The position numbers and the translations under genes were made by a program. The notes beneath the pieces were generated by a model, which was not told where the DNA came from, ran no database searches, and worked only from the letters and a program-made list of their open reading frames with translations. From Chlorops oryzae (lineage: Eukaryota; Arthropoda; Insecta; Diptera; Chloropidae), in assembly GCA_020466095.1 (NCBI GenBank), contig CM035808.1, positions 14,091,163 through 14,155,162 of the forward strand: DNA of 64,000 nt, written 5' to 3'. Positions 47,400 through 59,867 of the stretch are shown piece after piece; within the stretch, counting starts at the first letter, position 1; every line of letters starts with the position of its first letter.

Positions 47400-47773
47400 T
47401 AGCCTTATTCATAAAAACATTTTTAATTAAAATGCTGATAAAATTCAAATTTTCTATACAAAATTCATAGAAACATTTATTTTTATTTAATTATTTATTT
47501 TTTATTTTACAACACCAAATATAATTTAATTCTTATATTACACGAACATTTCTTTTTACCAGGGGCCTTACTTTGTAGTTCGACTCGGAAAGCTGTTCTA
47601 CTCGAACATGAAATCCGAGTAGAACAAATAATAATAATAAAGTATAACGAACATCCGACACTCGAATAAGAGAGTATGTAGTAACGTTCGAATCCGAGCA
47701 AATCTCTGTTCGAGTCCAACTACAGAGTAAGGGCCCAGGATTTCAATTAAAAATATTTCTATGAATAAGGCTA
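47400..47773. mobile_element. Outer inverted-repeat element
   Basis: The ends TAGCCTTATTCATA extend through TTTTTAATT on both sides as inverted repeats. A possible 3-bp duplication ATA lies at 47397-47399 and 47774-47776. It hosts the smaller element at 47563-47735. Confidence 0.68.
47563..47735. mobile_element. PIF/Harbinger-like MITE, inner
   Basis: 173 bp with ends GGGCCTTACT (left) and GGCCCTTACT (right, reverse complement), continuing TGTAGTT and GACTCG on both arms. It is flanked by CAG (47560-47562, 47736-47738), the CWG target of PIF/Harbinger elements. Confidence 0.8.
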
Positions 47774-49481
47774 ATATATTTGAAATTTTATTTTCTAATT
47801 GTAAAGATTCAATTTTTCATCTTAATATCATTGAGCTAATTAACAAGTTTCATATCAAAGAAATAACATTTCTTTGGATATCTAAAATCAATTAAAAATT
47901 TTTTCTTTTGCCATCTTAATTGTCTTCAAAATGTTTAATTCTTTTATGTTTTATATTTATTACTTATTTGTCGTAACTAATATTTTTTTTTTTTGTGCAA
48001 ATTGATATAAGAAGTAATTGTTGTTTTCTGCATTCTTTCAGTTACAAATAATTTCAACGAATCGCTTTCATCTCAAAACAAACAGAAAAATACAGAAAAG
48101 AATTGTTTGAAAACCAAGCAGCTCACACAACAGTCGTCGTCGTCACCACCACCACCACCACCACTAAGCGTCGTTATTCATTTGCAATGAACAGAGAGAC
48201 ACTCTATGTTTGTAAGCGAGCCCTGTCTGTCGTTAGTGTTATGTATTTCAACGTCAACGTTTACCACAACAGAATTAAATATGATTTATAACAGTCTACA
48301 TGTATTAAAAGCAAAATGCAACATTCGTTTTTGTCATGTTTAGAGTTTAGTAGTTCGATATGGAAATTTTTAAAATAAATTAAATTTATATTTAATTAAG
48401 TAAAAATTGATTATTCAAATTGAAACGAAGTTTTCCCATCTTAAGTCATTTCACGAAGTCAAAAAAAAAAAAAAACAACCAAATAGTTAATTACAGCGAA
48501 TCGTTATGAAAAATAAAACTTAACAGGTGGAAATAACTTATATTACATGCTCTATAAGGCTCTGTGTGTTAGGTAGAAAGCAGTGCTCGTATTTTTATTT
48601 AAACCCAAAATGTTGTACAGACTCATTGTCGGAATAATTTTCAACTGCTTTCTAGCTTAAATTTCTGTCATTCCTTTGATAAATCTTCTCCTCGTTTAAA
48701 TTATGATTTTTTAGCAATTGAAAATTTTTTTGTTTAGTCACATTTTTGATATAACAAGTGTTATGCTTATGACTTAATGAAACACTAAGTAGGGAAATTC
48801 ACCTTGAACTGGTGATGTAGTATAACGCTGTCGAAAATACAATGAGGTATAATTATGTTTCGTGTTAATAGGTCGTAGTTATGTCCTCATAGTTACTCTT
48901 CGCGGGATTATATGTTAAATTTATTCTAATGTTCTATTTGTTACCGTTGCCGATTATGCTATTGGTAGCAAATCTTCTATTTTCTACCTTAATGTTTCCA
49001 CTTGTTTTTTTTTATGTTTTACTAAAGCATGCAGCATAAAGGATTGACTTCTAACTCCAAACATGATTCCATAGAAAATATACTAAATAAAAATGATAAC
49101 TTAAATGAGTAAAAAACGTTAAGTGAAAAAAAAAAATATAAGTATATAAAAAAAAAATAAAAGCAAAAGATTTTTAAATAATACATATATTTATCTATTT
49201 AATTTTTACTAAATTTTTCTATTATTTTTATTTTTTCTTTTGCAGTTTCCGTTATTATTAAGAGCAAAAATGAAATTTATAAATGTTTATTACCGATGAA
49301 AATGTAAGAATGCTAAACGTTATATTTAAATACATAAAAACTTATGTTACATGATAAGTTCGACTTTATGTTTATATTATATATCATAAAGAAGATTAAA
49401 TATATTAAAATTAAAAAGAAAAAAAATACATAATTTTCTATTATCGATAACATACGTTTACAAAATTAAACTTTTTGTTTA
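47774..49481. other. Intergenic, no gene seen
   Basis: AT-rich. A short GTC/CAC trinucleotide repeat lies at 48133-48162. I see no conserved gene. Confidence 0.4.
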
Positions 49482-49661
49482 TTGCCGCGATTTTGTTAAG
49501 AGTTTTGGATTAGGGTGTTATTAGAGACATAAGGAACATTTTTGAAAAAAATTTTTCAGCTCTAGTTTTGGAGCTGCATCGATTTTGTGAAAAATCTTCA
49601 GTTGTTTGACTTACTTTTTGAAAAAAAACCGACCACTTGACTTGACGTTGTTTTTTGACTG

Positions 49662-49862
49662 ACACATATATAACAATATATGTCACTCTCAGAGATATTG
49701 CGCGGGACGTTTCGCGCCAGTTAGAAAGAGATGTTACTCGGCAGGCAAAAGAAGAGCGAGAGGGAAATACTTTTGGTGAGTACCTCAGTGCAAAATGCTC
49801 ATTTTGGTGGGTACCCAAGACCGTGGTGAAAACAGCCAAAATGGAAACGGCTCCTGAGTGAC
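49662..49862. repeat. 200-bp dispersed repeat, copy 1
   Basis: Very similar to 60655-60861: ATATGTCACTCTCAGAGATA, GCGAGAGGGAAATACTTTTG and CCCAAGACCGTGGTGAAAA are shared. A short inverted piece occurs at about 50425-50452. Both copies hold similar open frames on both strands, but composition and a copy-specific internal duplication argue against a gene. Confidence 0.8.
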
Positions 49863-50175
49863 ATACACTCCCGCTCATTTGAATAGTTTGAAATATTTTT
49901 CATGTATAAGCATGTCTCGTTCAGGATGTGTTTCAATTATATGGTCTTTCTGTATGTGTATTGAGAGGTCAATCATTTACCAACAACCGTGGAAAAAATC
50001 ATAACATAATGACCACCCGTTTAGATGATATGGTTACTTTTGTAAAAAATTACAAAAAAATCGTTCAATTTTTGGCTCATTTGAATAGGTTCATCAGAAA
50101 AAAAATATAATATAAATATTTAAATATCAAATTTTTTTATGATTTTTTATTTTAATATTGTTAATTGAACATATT

Positions 50176-50400
50176 TTAAAGCACTACTAGTGCGTGATCC
50201 TCCATGTTTTGAAATTGTTTCAAATACTCGGTGTGGAATAGATTCGTAAACTTTTGCAGAAAGTTAAGCGAAATTTTCTGCCAGCTTTTTGAATACTTCT
50301 TTGAGGAATTCCGTGGTTTCATATTGCTTTCCCGAGTCATAAACTTTTCGTGCAAATAAGCCCCAAACGTGACTGACACATATATAGCTATATGCGCAAC
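50176..50400 (-). pseudogene. Tc1-like transposase C-terminal remnant
   Basis: On the minus strand one frame reads VYESIPHRVFETISKHGG and ends SSALK, the typical end of Tc1 transposases (S-x-P-x-R motif followed by a GG near the C-terminus). The upstream part, YETTEFLKEVFKKLAENF, is in another frame, so there is at least one frameshift. The catalytic DDE part is not seen. Confidence 0.7.
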
Positions 50401-50983
50401 TCGTTACTAGTTTCTATTTCGAGATTTTTCACCACGGTCTTGGTATCCACCATACGTACTATATCTTCGTTAATTGAAAAAACTTTAAAATCCTTTTTAG
50501 TTTTGTGAAAAAAATTTTCTCAGTGTAAAAATTAGAAAAATATTTGAATATCCTGTTGTATTAGGAATCAGCCAACGTTTGTTTCGTCTTCCTACCTTAA
50601 TTAGTTTTTGAGATATTTAGAAAAATGTAAGTGCTATTTTTGTTATTTGTACTAGCGGCAGAGTTTACAAATCATGTTTCTGAACTTTGACTGTTGAGCA
50701 CCCCTAAATGACGTCCGATCGATCTAAATCTTTTCATTTCCCTTTTCTGTTGCCCTCTACTATATTTTGAGGGGGCGGATCGCAAAATTAAACGAACTTA
50801 TCAAATTTGGTCCACCCTAATCTATATGCACTTACATTTTTCTTATTAGAGGCTGTCCATTAATTACGTAAGATTTTTATTACTGTTTTCACGTTCGCGT
50901 CTTAAGTCTTTGCGCAGTCAGCTCTGTTATAAAAAGCGAGAGAGATAGACCCTAATCCAAAACTCTTAACAAAATCGCGACAA

Positions 50984-51419
50984 CAAAAACACTGTAAACT
51001 AGTGTTATTTTAAATAATTGCTCTTTTATCTACTATTAAAAAGAACTGATCAAACTAACATGACCCTCACTTGGTGTTAAAAAATTAAAAAAAAAAAAAA
51101 AAACAGAAATTTGAATGGGATTATGATTAGCCGAAAGGAACTCCCGTTCAGTTAAAAAATAACTTCAGAATAAGTCCCGTTGGTAGATATGTTTTTAAAA
51201 ATCAATAAAATCTTAACTATCGAGGGCTACTACAATGCCCTCTTGGGCATCTTTGAAAAAAAAAAATTTTTTTTTTAATCATTCAAAGCTACATTTCAAT
51301 TGCACAAAGAAATTTAGAATTTATTTTCTATATAAAATGAATGGTGTACATAAAATAACGCGACATTTGATTCAACACTTGATAACATGCTGCAGCTCAA
51401 GGGGACGGCCTTCGCCATT
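50984..51419. other. Gap before the CCDC42-like gene
   Basis: AT-rich, non-coding. Nothing I can support. Confidence 0.4.
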
Positions 51420-52664
51420 TTATTCATCTTGTACGTAATTGCATTCTTGAATTATCTCTCTCAAGATTTCAACTTCATCTTTTATGAAGTCCAACTGCGT
51501 TTGAATTGTTCGACGACTACCTGTCCCGCCTGTGAGGAAAAAGTTTTTCCTTAATAAATCGTAATAATAGAATTTATTTGATTCACTTACCACGTCTTTT
51601 GCATAGTAAGCGATATATCTGCTGTATGGAATCTACCGCACGACTGAAAATTATTTATTCATTTTTATTTATTTATAGATCGTTTTTCAAAACGGTGAAC
51701 TCGAAATCAAAAAAATACGAGATTTTACTTACGTTTGATTTGTGTCACAATCAGCGTATTGATCTTTAGCACGTGCCAAAATGTTCTGCCACTTCAGTGC
51801 TTCCATTTGTGCTGTCCCGTACGAACGTTCCAATTGTACAAGTTCATTCTTCAAGCCCAAAACTGTTGCTGCTGCTTCGTTCGTTACCTTAACCATGTGC
51901 TTGCGTACTTCTTCGATTTCTTGCAGTTTCTCCGCGTCAAGCTCTCGAATTTCAATTTGTGATAACACTAAATACGATAGTCCACAATAAAATACAATTC
52001 ATATATTAATACGCTCATATATATATGTATGTACTTATTGCATCACAGCGATCTATGCAATCTTGCACGGAATCGAACATATCTGTTTGCTTGACAACTT
52101 CTTCCAGTACACGTTCGTACGGTTCATATTCCTTGATTGTCTTCTTTAGCTGAAGTCGAAAAGCTTTCAATCCTTCAATGGACTCGGCATACTTCTCAAT
52201 GCTTTCCCCTAAAATCTCGTGCTTCGCAAGTTCTTCATTTCCTTTTTTTAGTGCTGACTTCTTCTTTTCGGTACAGTCACGTACAAAATTATTGACATCA
52301 ACATAACGTTTCCTTAATTTCGCTTGGAAATCAGATGTGATTTCCAAACGAGAATTATTTATATTACGCTGAAGCTTTTGATGTTCAAGCAATTCATTTT
52401 GAAGTTCTTGCATTGTTTCATATTCGCGTCCATTGCGTATGTACAGTTGTTGTATTGAATCACCGGCGGAGTCCCAGGTTGGTGCCTTCCTAAAATTTTG
52501 ATCATAAATTTTAAAAAAGATTGTGTGCTTATGGAAAAAAATTTTACTCACAAAATCTTTTGAGTTCCACGTTTCGATTCAAAATAATCTTCAATACCTT
52601 TCTCAGGACTCACATCGAGGTTTCCCACAATATCGAGCGTCGTAGTGGGCTTTAGTCGCGGCAT
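51420..52664 (-). CDS. CCDC42/CFAP73-like axonemal coiled-coil protein
   Basis: Five exons (52552-52664, 52035-52489, 51733-51967, 51591-51643, 51420-51529) join in phase to 321 residues, the usual size of CCDC42/CFAP73. After a 40-residue N-terminus almost all of it is coiled coil (DUF4200 type), with YERVLEEVVKQ, DSVQDCIDRCD and MEALKWQNI at positions expected for this family. CFAP73 (MIA2 in Chlamydomonas) helps regulate inner dynein arms, and CCDC42 is needed in sperm. In flies motile axonemes exist only in sperm and chordotonal neurons, so expression there is expected. The stop codon TAA is part of an AATAAA (51418-51423 on the plus strand as TTTATT), so the 3' UTR may be extremely short. 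Confidence 0.85.
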
Positions 52665-54221
52665 TTTTGTATGAAAAAAAAAAAAAAAAGATTCTATAAA
52701 AATCCGTAAAAAGTTACAAAAACTAACTTCCTACTGAAACATAAAAAAATATTTTAATAAAATTAAAATCGATAATAAAAATAGCTTAGCATATTCATTC
52801 TTGATATTCGTTGCTATAAGAAACGGAGCTTCGGAAAACAAAATATCTAAGCGACTAGATTGGACGTTTAGTCAATAACTAATTATTGTGATAAGTGCAT
52901 TTTTGTACATATTTTTTTTTATATGGGGTCATTTGGGTATTTCTGCAGGTTACGTGGACCGACGAACGAATCATTTGCGATGTATAGCGAACCGGGGTAT
53001 CAATTAAAATGCGACGTAAGTGCAAATCGACTTATAACGAATTTCTCTGTATAGCGAATCTTCTCAAGGTTTTTTCGCTACATATTTAGGCTTTTTTCTC
53101 CTTATAATGAATCATATATAAGAGTGAAAATTAAGATTTTGAGATTTCGCGAATTGTGGCCGTGGTCATCTTTTAACCAATATTGAGGGCGAATATTATT
53201 TTAAAATAATGTTTTGGATAACATTTAACCGATTTTAAATTGAAATTTGACATTGGCTATTCGTCTTGGTTCACAGCCGGCTATTGGCTATAATAGACAG
53301 CCCAGCCATTCAACTTTCATTCAAACCGCTGTAATTTACACAGCCTCAGCTCAGCTTCAGCACATTGATTTTATTTGAAGCTGTGGCTGTAGCTGAGCTG
53401 TTGAATTTTAAACAGCCTTAGCTCAGCTTCAGCCGTTTGGATAAAAAAGCTGCAGATTTTTTGAACCCTGCGTAGAACAGTATCACTCCATTAACTGAAA
53501 TGCAACCATAGTCTGTGCAACAAGTTGAAGAAAAATTGCATATCATGCGTTGCATCTGCGCCGGACACTTTCTGATTCTTGTATCGAACGTTACTGCGAT
53601 AACATCAAGTGTCTACTCTCAAAATCTTTTTCTCAGCGTTTAAATTCAAATTACATATATATTTTTCTCTACAAATTAATTTAACTTAAATTTATTATTC
53701 GGAAATTTACATCTATATTTCGCTTTAAATTTTAACTTAATTCAAATTTAATATTCGGAAATTATTCCCTCTCCGGATTAATTTGCTTTTGGAGACAAAA
53801 AAAAAAAAAATAGCTAGCACCGCCGCTATAGGGACCATAACTAGAATCGTATAGAACTATAGCTGCAACTTCGGCCAAAAGCTATTACGTGGTTCACCAA
53901 ACTGTAGTGTGAGCTATGGCGTGGTTCACCACAGTTGAACTTTTTCACCAATAGTTCTATATGACGTCGACAGTTAGACCTACACTCCTACATGTCAGAC
54001 ACTCGCTATTCGAGTGTCCTATCATCGATTTAATAGACGTTATCACGTCAATAAAATATAGAGGTATATATTATATATATATATATTTCACTTAAATTTC
54101 TTCTACAAACAATTTTCATTTAACACTTTGATATTTCAGACACCGATCATTTCGCGAAAAATTTCACTACTTATACAATTATCTCGTAAATGCTCTTTCT
54201 TACACAGACGCAATCAGGTTC
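52665..54221. other. Intergenic between CCDC42-like and DHX57-like genes
   Basis: Contains a partial pogo-like relative near 53030-53115 (ACTTATAACGAATTTCTCTG), a sequence rich in CAGCTCAGCTTCAG-type words near 53335-53440, and the tail CCTACACTCCTACATGT of the dispersed repeat near 53978-53994. I see no gene. Confidence 0.5.
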
Positions 54222-57200
54222 TTAATTGTTTTTAGAAACTAGAAAGACTATTGTTTGAATTATTTTTCTTCCATTTTCGTGATTAAGTAGATTTAGACAA
54301 GGATCGCTGATTTTAAGTTCGAGTAGTTTTTGCAATTCGGCTCTCAATGAATGTATCATTTCAGCAGTTTCGTGATTATATGCTTTCAAGACTATCCAAC
54401 CACTTTCAAGTAGAAATAGAAAATCTCCATTGTGTAATTCAATTTTCAGATCACTACCAGCAAAAAGTACTAACGAAATAACATTTATGAGAGAGCATTC
54501 TCGTATGAATATGCGACTCGTTTTAACTTTCTCCTGATAGACGAGGAAGGATGATTGGAAGTTAGCAACTTCCGAATTGACCGACGAAGGATGTAGCGCA
54601 ACGAAACCATCCTCACGTGTTTTGAATCGAAAATCCTTAGCCAGCAACGGTTTTGGCATAGCTCCACCTGCTGTTTGAATATAGCTTCGTTCGGGTGTTA
54701 GGATTTTGACTATATTTGGATATAATGAAGCGCAAATCAATGAGATAAGTAGACGATTGTTATTGCCATTTACATTGAGTTCAGTTCCTGTAATGAAAAA
54801 CATTCAATTCAATCGAAATAGGGAAAAAAATATTCAAAAAATGCATTGATTTTACCGGTTAGCCTAAGAATATTGTCTTCTGTGTTTTTTCGTTTTCGTG
54901 GTACATTTATGGGAACAAAGCCAATAGATACAAGAAGTTCTAAGAATTGATATTTTATCTCAGAAATTGTTTGAAGTGTTTTCAACGAGAGAAAATGTTC
55001 GTCCGCATAATTTCGGCTAGCAAAGAAATTACGTGTTGAGACATCTAGCCATTTCTAAGAAAGAAGATATTTCAAAAAAAAAAAAAAAACATAGGTGAGT
55101 GACTTGAACTATTTTACGTTGAAAGGAGTATATGGCGGAAAGATGTTTAATCCTTCTTAGAATTCTATATTTAAAAACTGTACCTTGTAGGCCATCAGGC
55201 AAGTAAGATGATCACTATTGCAAATGGCAAATTCACGTTTCCGTTTATCAGCCTCGGTTCGCTTATTGAACGGACTAACAAAAGGCGATTTGTGACTCAA
55301 ACAGGCAGCTATCGTTAGAACACTATCTACACATTGAAATATAGCACCGAAAAGCATTAATTTTCCAATTCGAACATCAACTGGAAGGGCGGATAAATGA
55401 TGTCCCAATGGCGTTAAGCTATGCTCATCGTCGATTGCTCCAACATCTTGTAAACGTGTTATTGCCGATTCGATACTGAATTCAGTTGGTGGTTCTATTA
55501 TTTCGCCGATAACTTCGAATATATTTGAGTCATCAAGACTTTCCAATGTTTTTATACGAAGTATGAGTTGCTCTAGCGGTACACGTTGTATTTCAGGTAC
55601 TGGTTGATTAAGCATGTGCTGTTTGTAACGATGCTCTGTAAATAGGTGTATACAAACTCCTGGCATAACACGTCCAGCGCGTCCTCTACGCTGTAATGCA
55701 TTGGCACGCGAGACCCAAACTAAATCAAGCGATTCCATATTTCGATTTGAGTCGAAACTTTTTTCCTTCATCAAACCGCAGTCGATAACGAAAACACAAT
55801 CATCAATCGTAATGGAAGTCTCCGCGATATTTGTGGAGAGCACAATTTTTCGCTTTCCTTTTGGAGCTGGACGAAAAACGGCCGTTTGTTCTTCACTTGA
55901 CAAACTCGAATGCAAAGGTACAAGTGCGAATTTTCCAGTTCTATAAAATTTTTTGTGAATTGCTTTAATTTAATATGAAAAAATATAATTTGATATATTT
56001 TATACCTTGGAGAAAACAGAACGGTATCACACAACGCCTCGTGTACAGCTTGGATTTCTTGTAGACCGGGAAGGAATATTAAAATAGTCCCACTTTTTGG
56101 CCATTCGTGGTTCCCATCGACGATGTACTTTAAAACAGATTCAATGAGATCGCTATTGATTTTCATTGGATCCATTAAAAATATTGTTTTGCACGTTTTC
56201 TTGCGGTTATCTAAAAAAAAAAAAAATAAATAAATGAATTATAAAAAAAAAATTTAATGTAAACGGAGAATTCATCGAAAATGTTGTACTAAAAGCTAAA
56301 AAATATGTCCCACGTTTAAGTCATCACACCCCTCTCCATTATCAAGCTAAGGCATTGATGAGACAAAAAATTAAGTCGTTGGGCGTAGCGTCAACTGAGT
56401 TGGCTGGATGGAAACATGGGCCCAACGATTTTATTTTTTGTCTGCCCAATAACTTAGCTTGATGATGGATGTCATCAGAACCATTAAATTTGTACCAAAT
56501 TTTATATCAATCCGTCAACAGGAAGGAGGTCGAATTTCAATTACTAGATTTGATCGAAATATAAAACTGAAAAGGATTATGGAGGCGATCTTGGATTTAC
56601 AATGAAATGGAATTTATTGAATCGTATTGTTACCAGAAAAAAGTTCTGAACCAAGTTTCAGATTAATCTGTCGATATAAATAGGGGAAAATTTCCATTGC
56701 TAGATTGGATAGAAATATTTAAACAGGGCAAGCTAGCAGCGGTCATCTTGGATCTAGCATGAACAAAATTTATTGAATTGTATTGTCGCAAAAATTAAAG
56801 GTTTCTACCAAATTTCAGATCAATCCCTCAACACGAAGGGGGTCAAATTCCAATTACTAGATTTGACCCAAATATATAAATAAGGCAAACTAAATAAAAC
56901 CGTTTAAAAATAAGATAAGTTATAGATTTGCATTGGAACAAAAATCACTGTTGAATAAAAAAACGAAAATTACCATAGTATCTTGCGAAAGTGGCTGCTA
57001 AATTTAACTGCTCATCCTTCATTTTTGCAGGAGGTGCGGCGTTATCTGCTTTGATATCTGCATATTCCAGTTCTTGTAATAGTTGTTCTTCTTCTTTTTT
57101 TTGGATTTTACGGCAGAACTGTGAATCGCACTCCAAAACATAATCACATAAATCTAAAATATTTTCAAGAAACAACTGTTCCACAGGAAAAGTGCGTCCT

Positions 57201-59867
57201 GGAATTTCAAGTACCGGTGCACCGAGGAAATAATCAGAAAATAGCTTAGCATTTAAAGTCGCAGACATTAGAATCACTTTCAAGTCGTTGCGTCTTTTAA
57301 GCAATCGTCGTAAGATCATGAGCAAAAAATCCGATTCTTCGCTTCTCTCATGAACTTCATCGACAATGACGTGCGTTACGGAACTTAAAAGTGGATCGGA
57401 GGCCAAACGACGCAATAAAATTCCCGTCGTACAGAATGTTAGACGTGTACTTGTAGTAATCTTGTTTTCTAATCGAATTTGATAGCCAATTGATTGTCCC
57501 AGGCGATCTGTTCGTTCTTCTGCAACTCGTTCGGCAACACCGATTGCCGACAATCGTCGGGGCTGTGTACAGATGATTTCAACATGCGGTACAGGACGGG
57601 TATCTGGCAATTTGGATGCCTCGTAAAGCCAATCGTCTAAAATAAATTGAGGTATTTGCGTTGATTTTCCACAACCCGTTTCACCGGATATTACAACAAC
57701 CTGAAATTTAAATGCGACAGTGTAAGGAGTGAGGAGTAAGTCTAAATAAGATGCCATATTGGATGTATTCCTTTCAAAAATTACATTTCCGGGATAAAAT
57801 TTACCTGAGAATTTTTAATCAACTCAAGAACGTCCAACATTTTATCGAATGCTGGTAGTTTCTTTCTAGCGGTCAACATTTTACGATAACGGCTATCCCT
57901 CTGTATGTCTAGGAACCAGCGGATGAGTTTCCTATCTTCCTGCTCAATCTGTGACATAGTCCGGTTCGAGTTATTGTCATGTGAAGTTTGGCCGCGTTCG
58001 TAATGTGACGGAAGTATCCTGCAATTTAAATCATTTTCGCTCGATTCATCATCCAAGACTACGTGAAATAGTGATTTTGATGAATCAGGAAACGGAATGG
58101 TGTCATCATCTACAAATCTTGGTAAGCTCTCATCGACTTGCAGTGTTTCACAAATAGAATAGACACACGGCATGCCTTCACGGCATATATCGCGGGCTTC
58201 ACGAAAGAGCCGTCGCGTTATATGAAGAAGCAATTGTTTTGGTATATCGTGACATGTTGTTTTCAAGTATATATAAGGTGCTTCGTATGGATATAAACTA
58301 TCAGGGGGAAATCGTATTTCAAGGAAGAACCAATTTGTATTTTCGCTTTCCCTTATTGCTGATGCTGAAAACATACGTCAATATAAATATGATCTACCTA
58401 CTATAAGATTGAATTTTTATCATACCTTTTGCCTGTTCTGATTCTGGCGGTACATGAGAAAATCGACAGTTCTTTCCAAATTTACAGAATCCAGTTTTAT
58501 CAAAGTTTCTACATCGTTCCTGTTCTTTCTTCTTTACGTTTGATTTTGCCATTACTCGCGCTTGAATCTCTCGTTCACGAGCTTTTCGCTGCTCAGAGGG
58601 GCTAAATTCCAACAGATGTTTCAGTTCAAATTTCAAGCTCCATACTTTATTTTTCTCCTTCTCTTCAAAGACTTTCTCATATATTGAGTCTAAAGCTTCT
58701 TTTTCATCATCACGCATATCTTGGGTATTAGATTCCATAAAGGGTAATCGCAAGTTATTTTCGGATTTCTCACTTTTATCTTTTACGCCCATATACAGTT
58801 TAAATAATAAAAGAAGCGCTTCGTCAACATTATTATTACAATGCGTGTACGCTTCTTCGCAGTGTTTCTCCGCAAATCCATAGCTTTCTAATTTCTTTAG
58901 AGCATATCTTCGCAAGCGATCTTCATTAACATTTTCATTATCTATCGAAGTTGAAAAATTTTTCACACTCTGCACCATCAATGTTCCACGATCTTCCCAA
59001 TAAGATTTTTTCATATGTCCTCCGCGATCTTTATAGTTTGATAATCTCAAATCTAGTTTAAAATCTGGCCCATGTATGGCACGAAGCGTTTCCATTGCCA
59101 TTTGCTGCGACTCCTCGCTGAGATGCAAAACTTGAAGTTCGGTCTTGAGTTCAGGTTTTGAGGACTCTGGCGCTTTCCTATATAATAAAAATTTCATTAA
59201 ATGTTGGACTAGGATGAAGAGAAAGAGGAAATATAACATCGAACGTAACATAAGCTATAAATTTGTTGGTGTTCATGTGTTCTGCACTCCTATGAAAAAA
59301 AGGAACCCTAACTGATTCCTATGATGAACATAAGTTCATGTGTAATTAAAGCAACAGATTCTATAAGCTCAGAAATCGTAAGCTATGCGAACAACTGCAG
59401 TATTTACAACACGGGCATAAGCATGGTCAAAAGTTTCGATCATAAAGCAATCTCGTTCCTACAAGCAAGGAAGATCGTATAACGTAAAACGACAAATGTA
59501 AATCAACAACAACAGCTTCAATAGTTTCGATCAATCAAAACAATATTTTCATCACAAGCAATGGAAACAGTAGGAGTAACAACTCAAAAATGGTAGTGGT
59601 CCAACAACACTTTTTCCACTTTTTGTAGTAGTCCAACGACGATATATGAGCTATATCTCAACAAACCCTATTTCAGAAATGAAATTGCACGTACATTCTT
59701 TAATAAATAATTTTTTAAGAGAAGCGTGCTCTCAGAAACAAAAGAATTTGTAATGGAACATTTCATTTTTTAACTTTTTTTGAAACTTACTTTGTTACAT
59801 TTGTTGAGCGTGCACTCGAAATTGGTCGCAGGAAGCAGTCATCAATGAGTCTATGTGTTTCTTCCAT
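54222..59867 (-). CDS. DHX57-like DEAH-box RNA helicase
   Basis: Eight exons (59791-59867, 58426-59177, 57805-58364, 56974-57700, 56006-56210, 55184-55940, 54856-55054, 54222-54787) join in phase to 1280 residues. Order of domains: a UBA-like region (about 112-155, [17 protein letters not shown]), an RWD domain split by a CCCH zinc finger (C248, C257, C263, H267; spacing 8-5-3), then the helicase core with Walker [10 protein letters not shown] (469-477), DEVH (577-580), SAT (609-611) and QRRGRAGR (857-864), and the HA2 and OB-fold C-terminal part. This layout is specific to DHX57 (Drosophila CG1582 type). The box is DEVH rather than DEAH. The family unwinds or remodels RNA; the exact role is not well known. 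Intron 56211-56973 carries a tandem repeat. Confidence 0.93.
56490..56890. repeat. Degenerate tandem repeat in a DHX57-like intron
   Basis: Three units of roughly 145 bp, each with ACCAAATTT or ACCAAGTTTCAGAT, then a GTCRA-type stretch, then ATTACTAGATTTGA or ATTGCTAGATTGGA. The units have diverged by about a fifth by eye. No coding function is visible. Confidence 0.7.

Larger units (their letters stand above)
49482..50983. mobile_element. 1.5-kb inverted-repeat element with mixed contents
   Basis: The outer ends form inverted repeats with CGCGATTTTGTTAAGAGTTT and TTGGATTAGGGT (left 49482-49516; right, as reverse complement, 50948-50983). Inside are one copy of the 200-bp dispersed repeat (49662-49862) and a Tc1 transposase remnant (about 50176-50400). 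I cannot decide whether this is one old transposon or several insertions. Confidence 0.6.
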
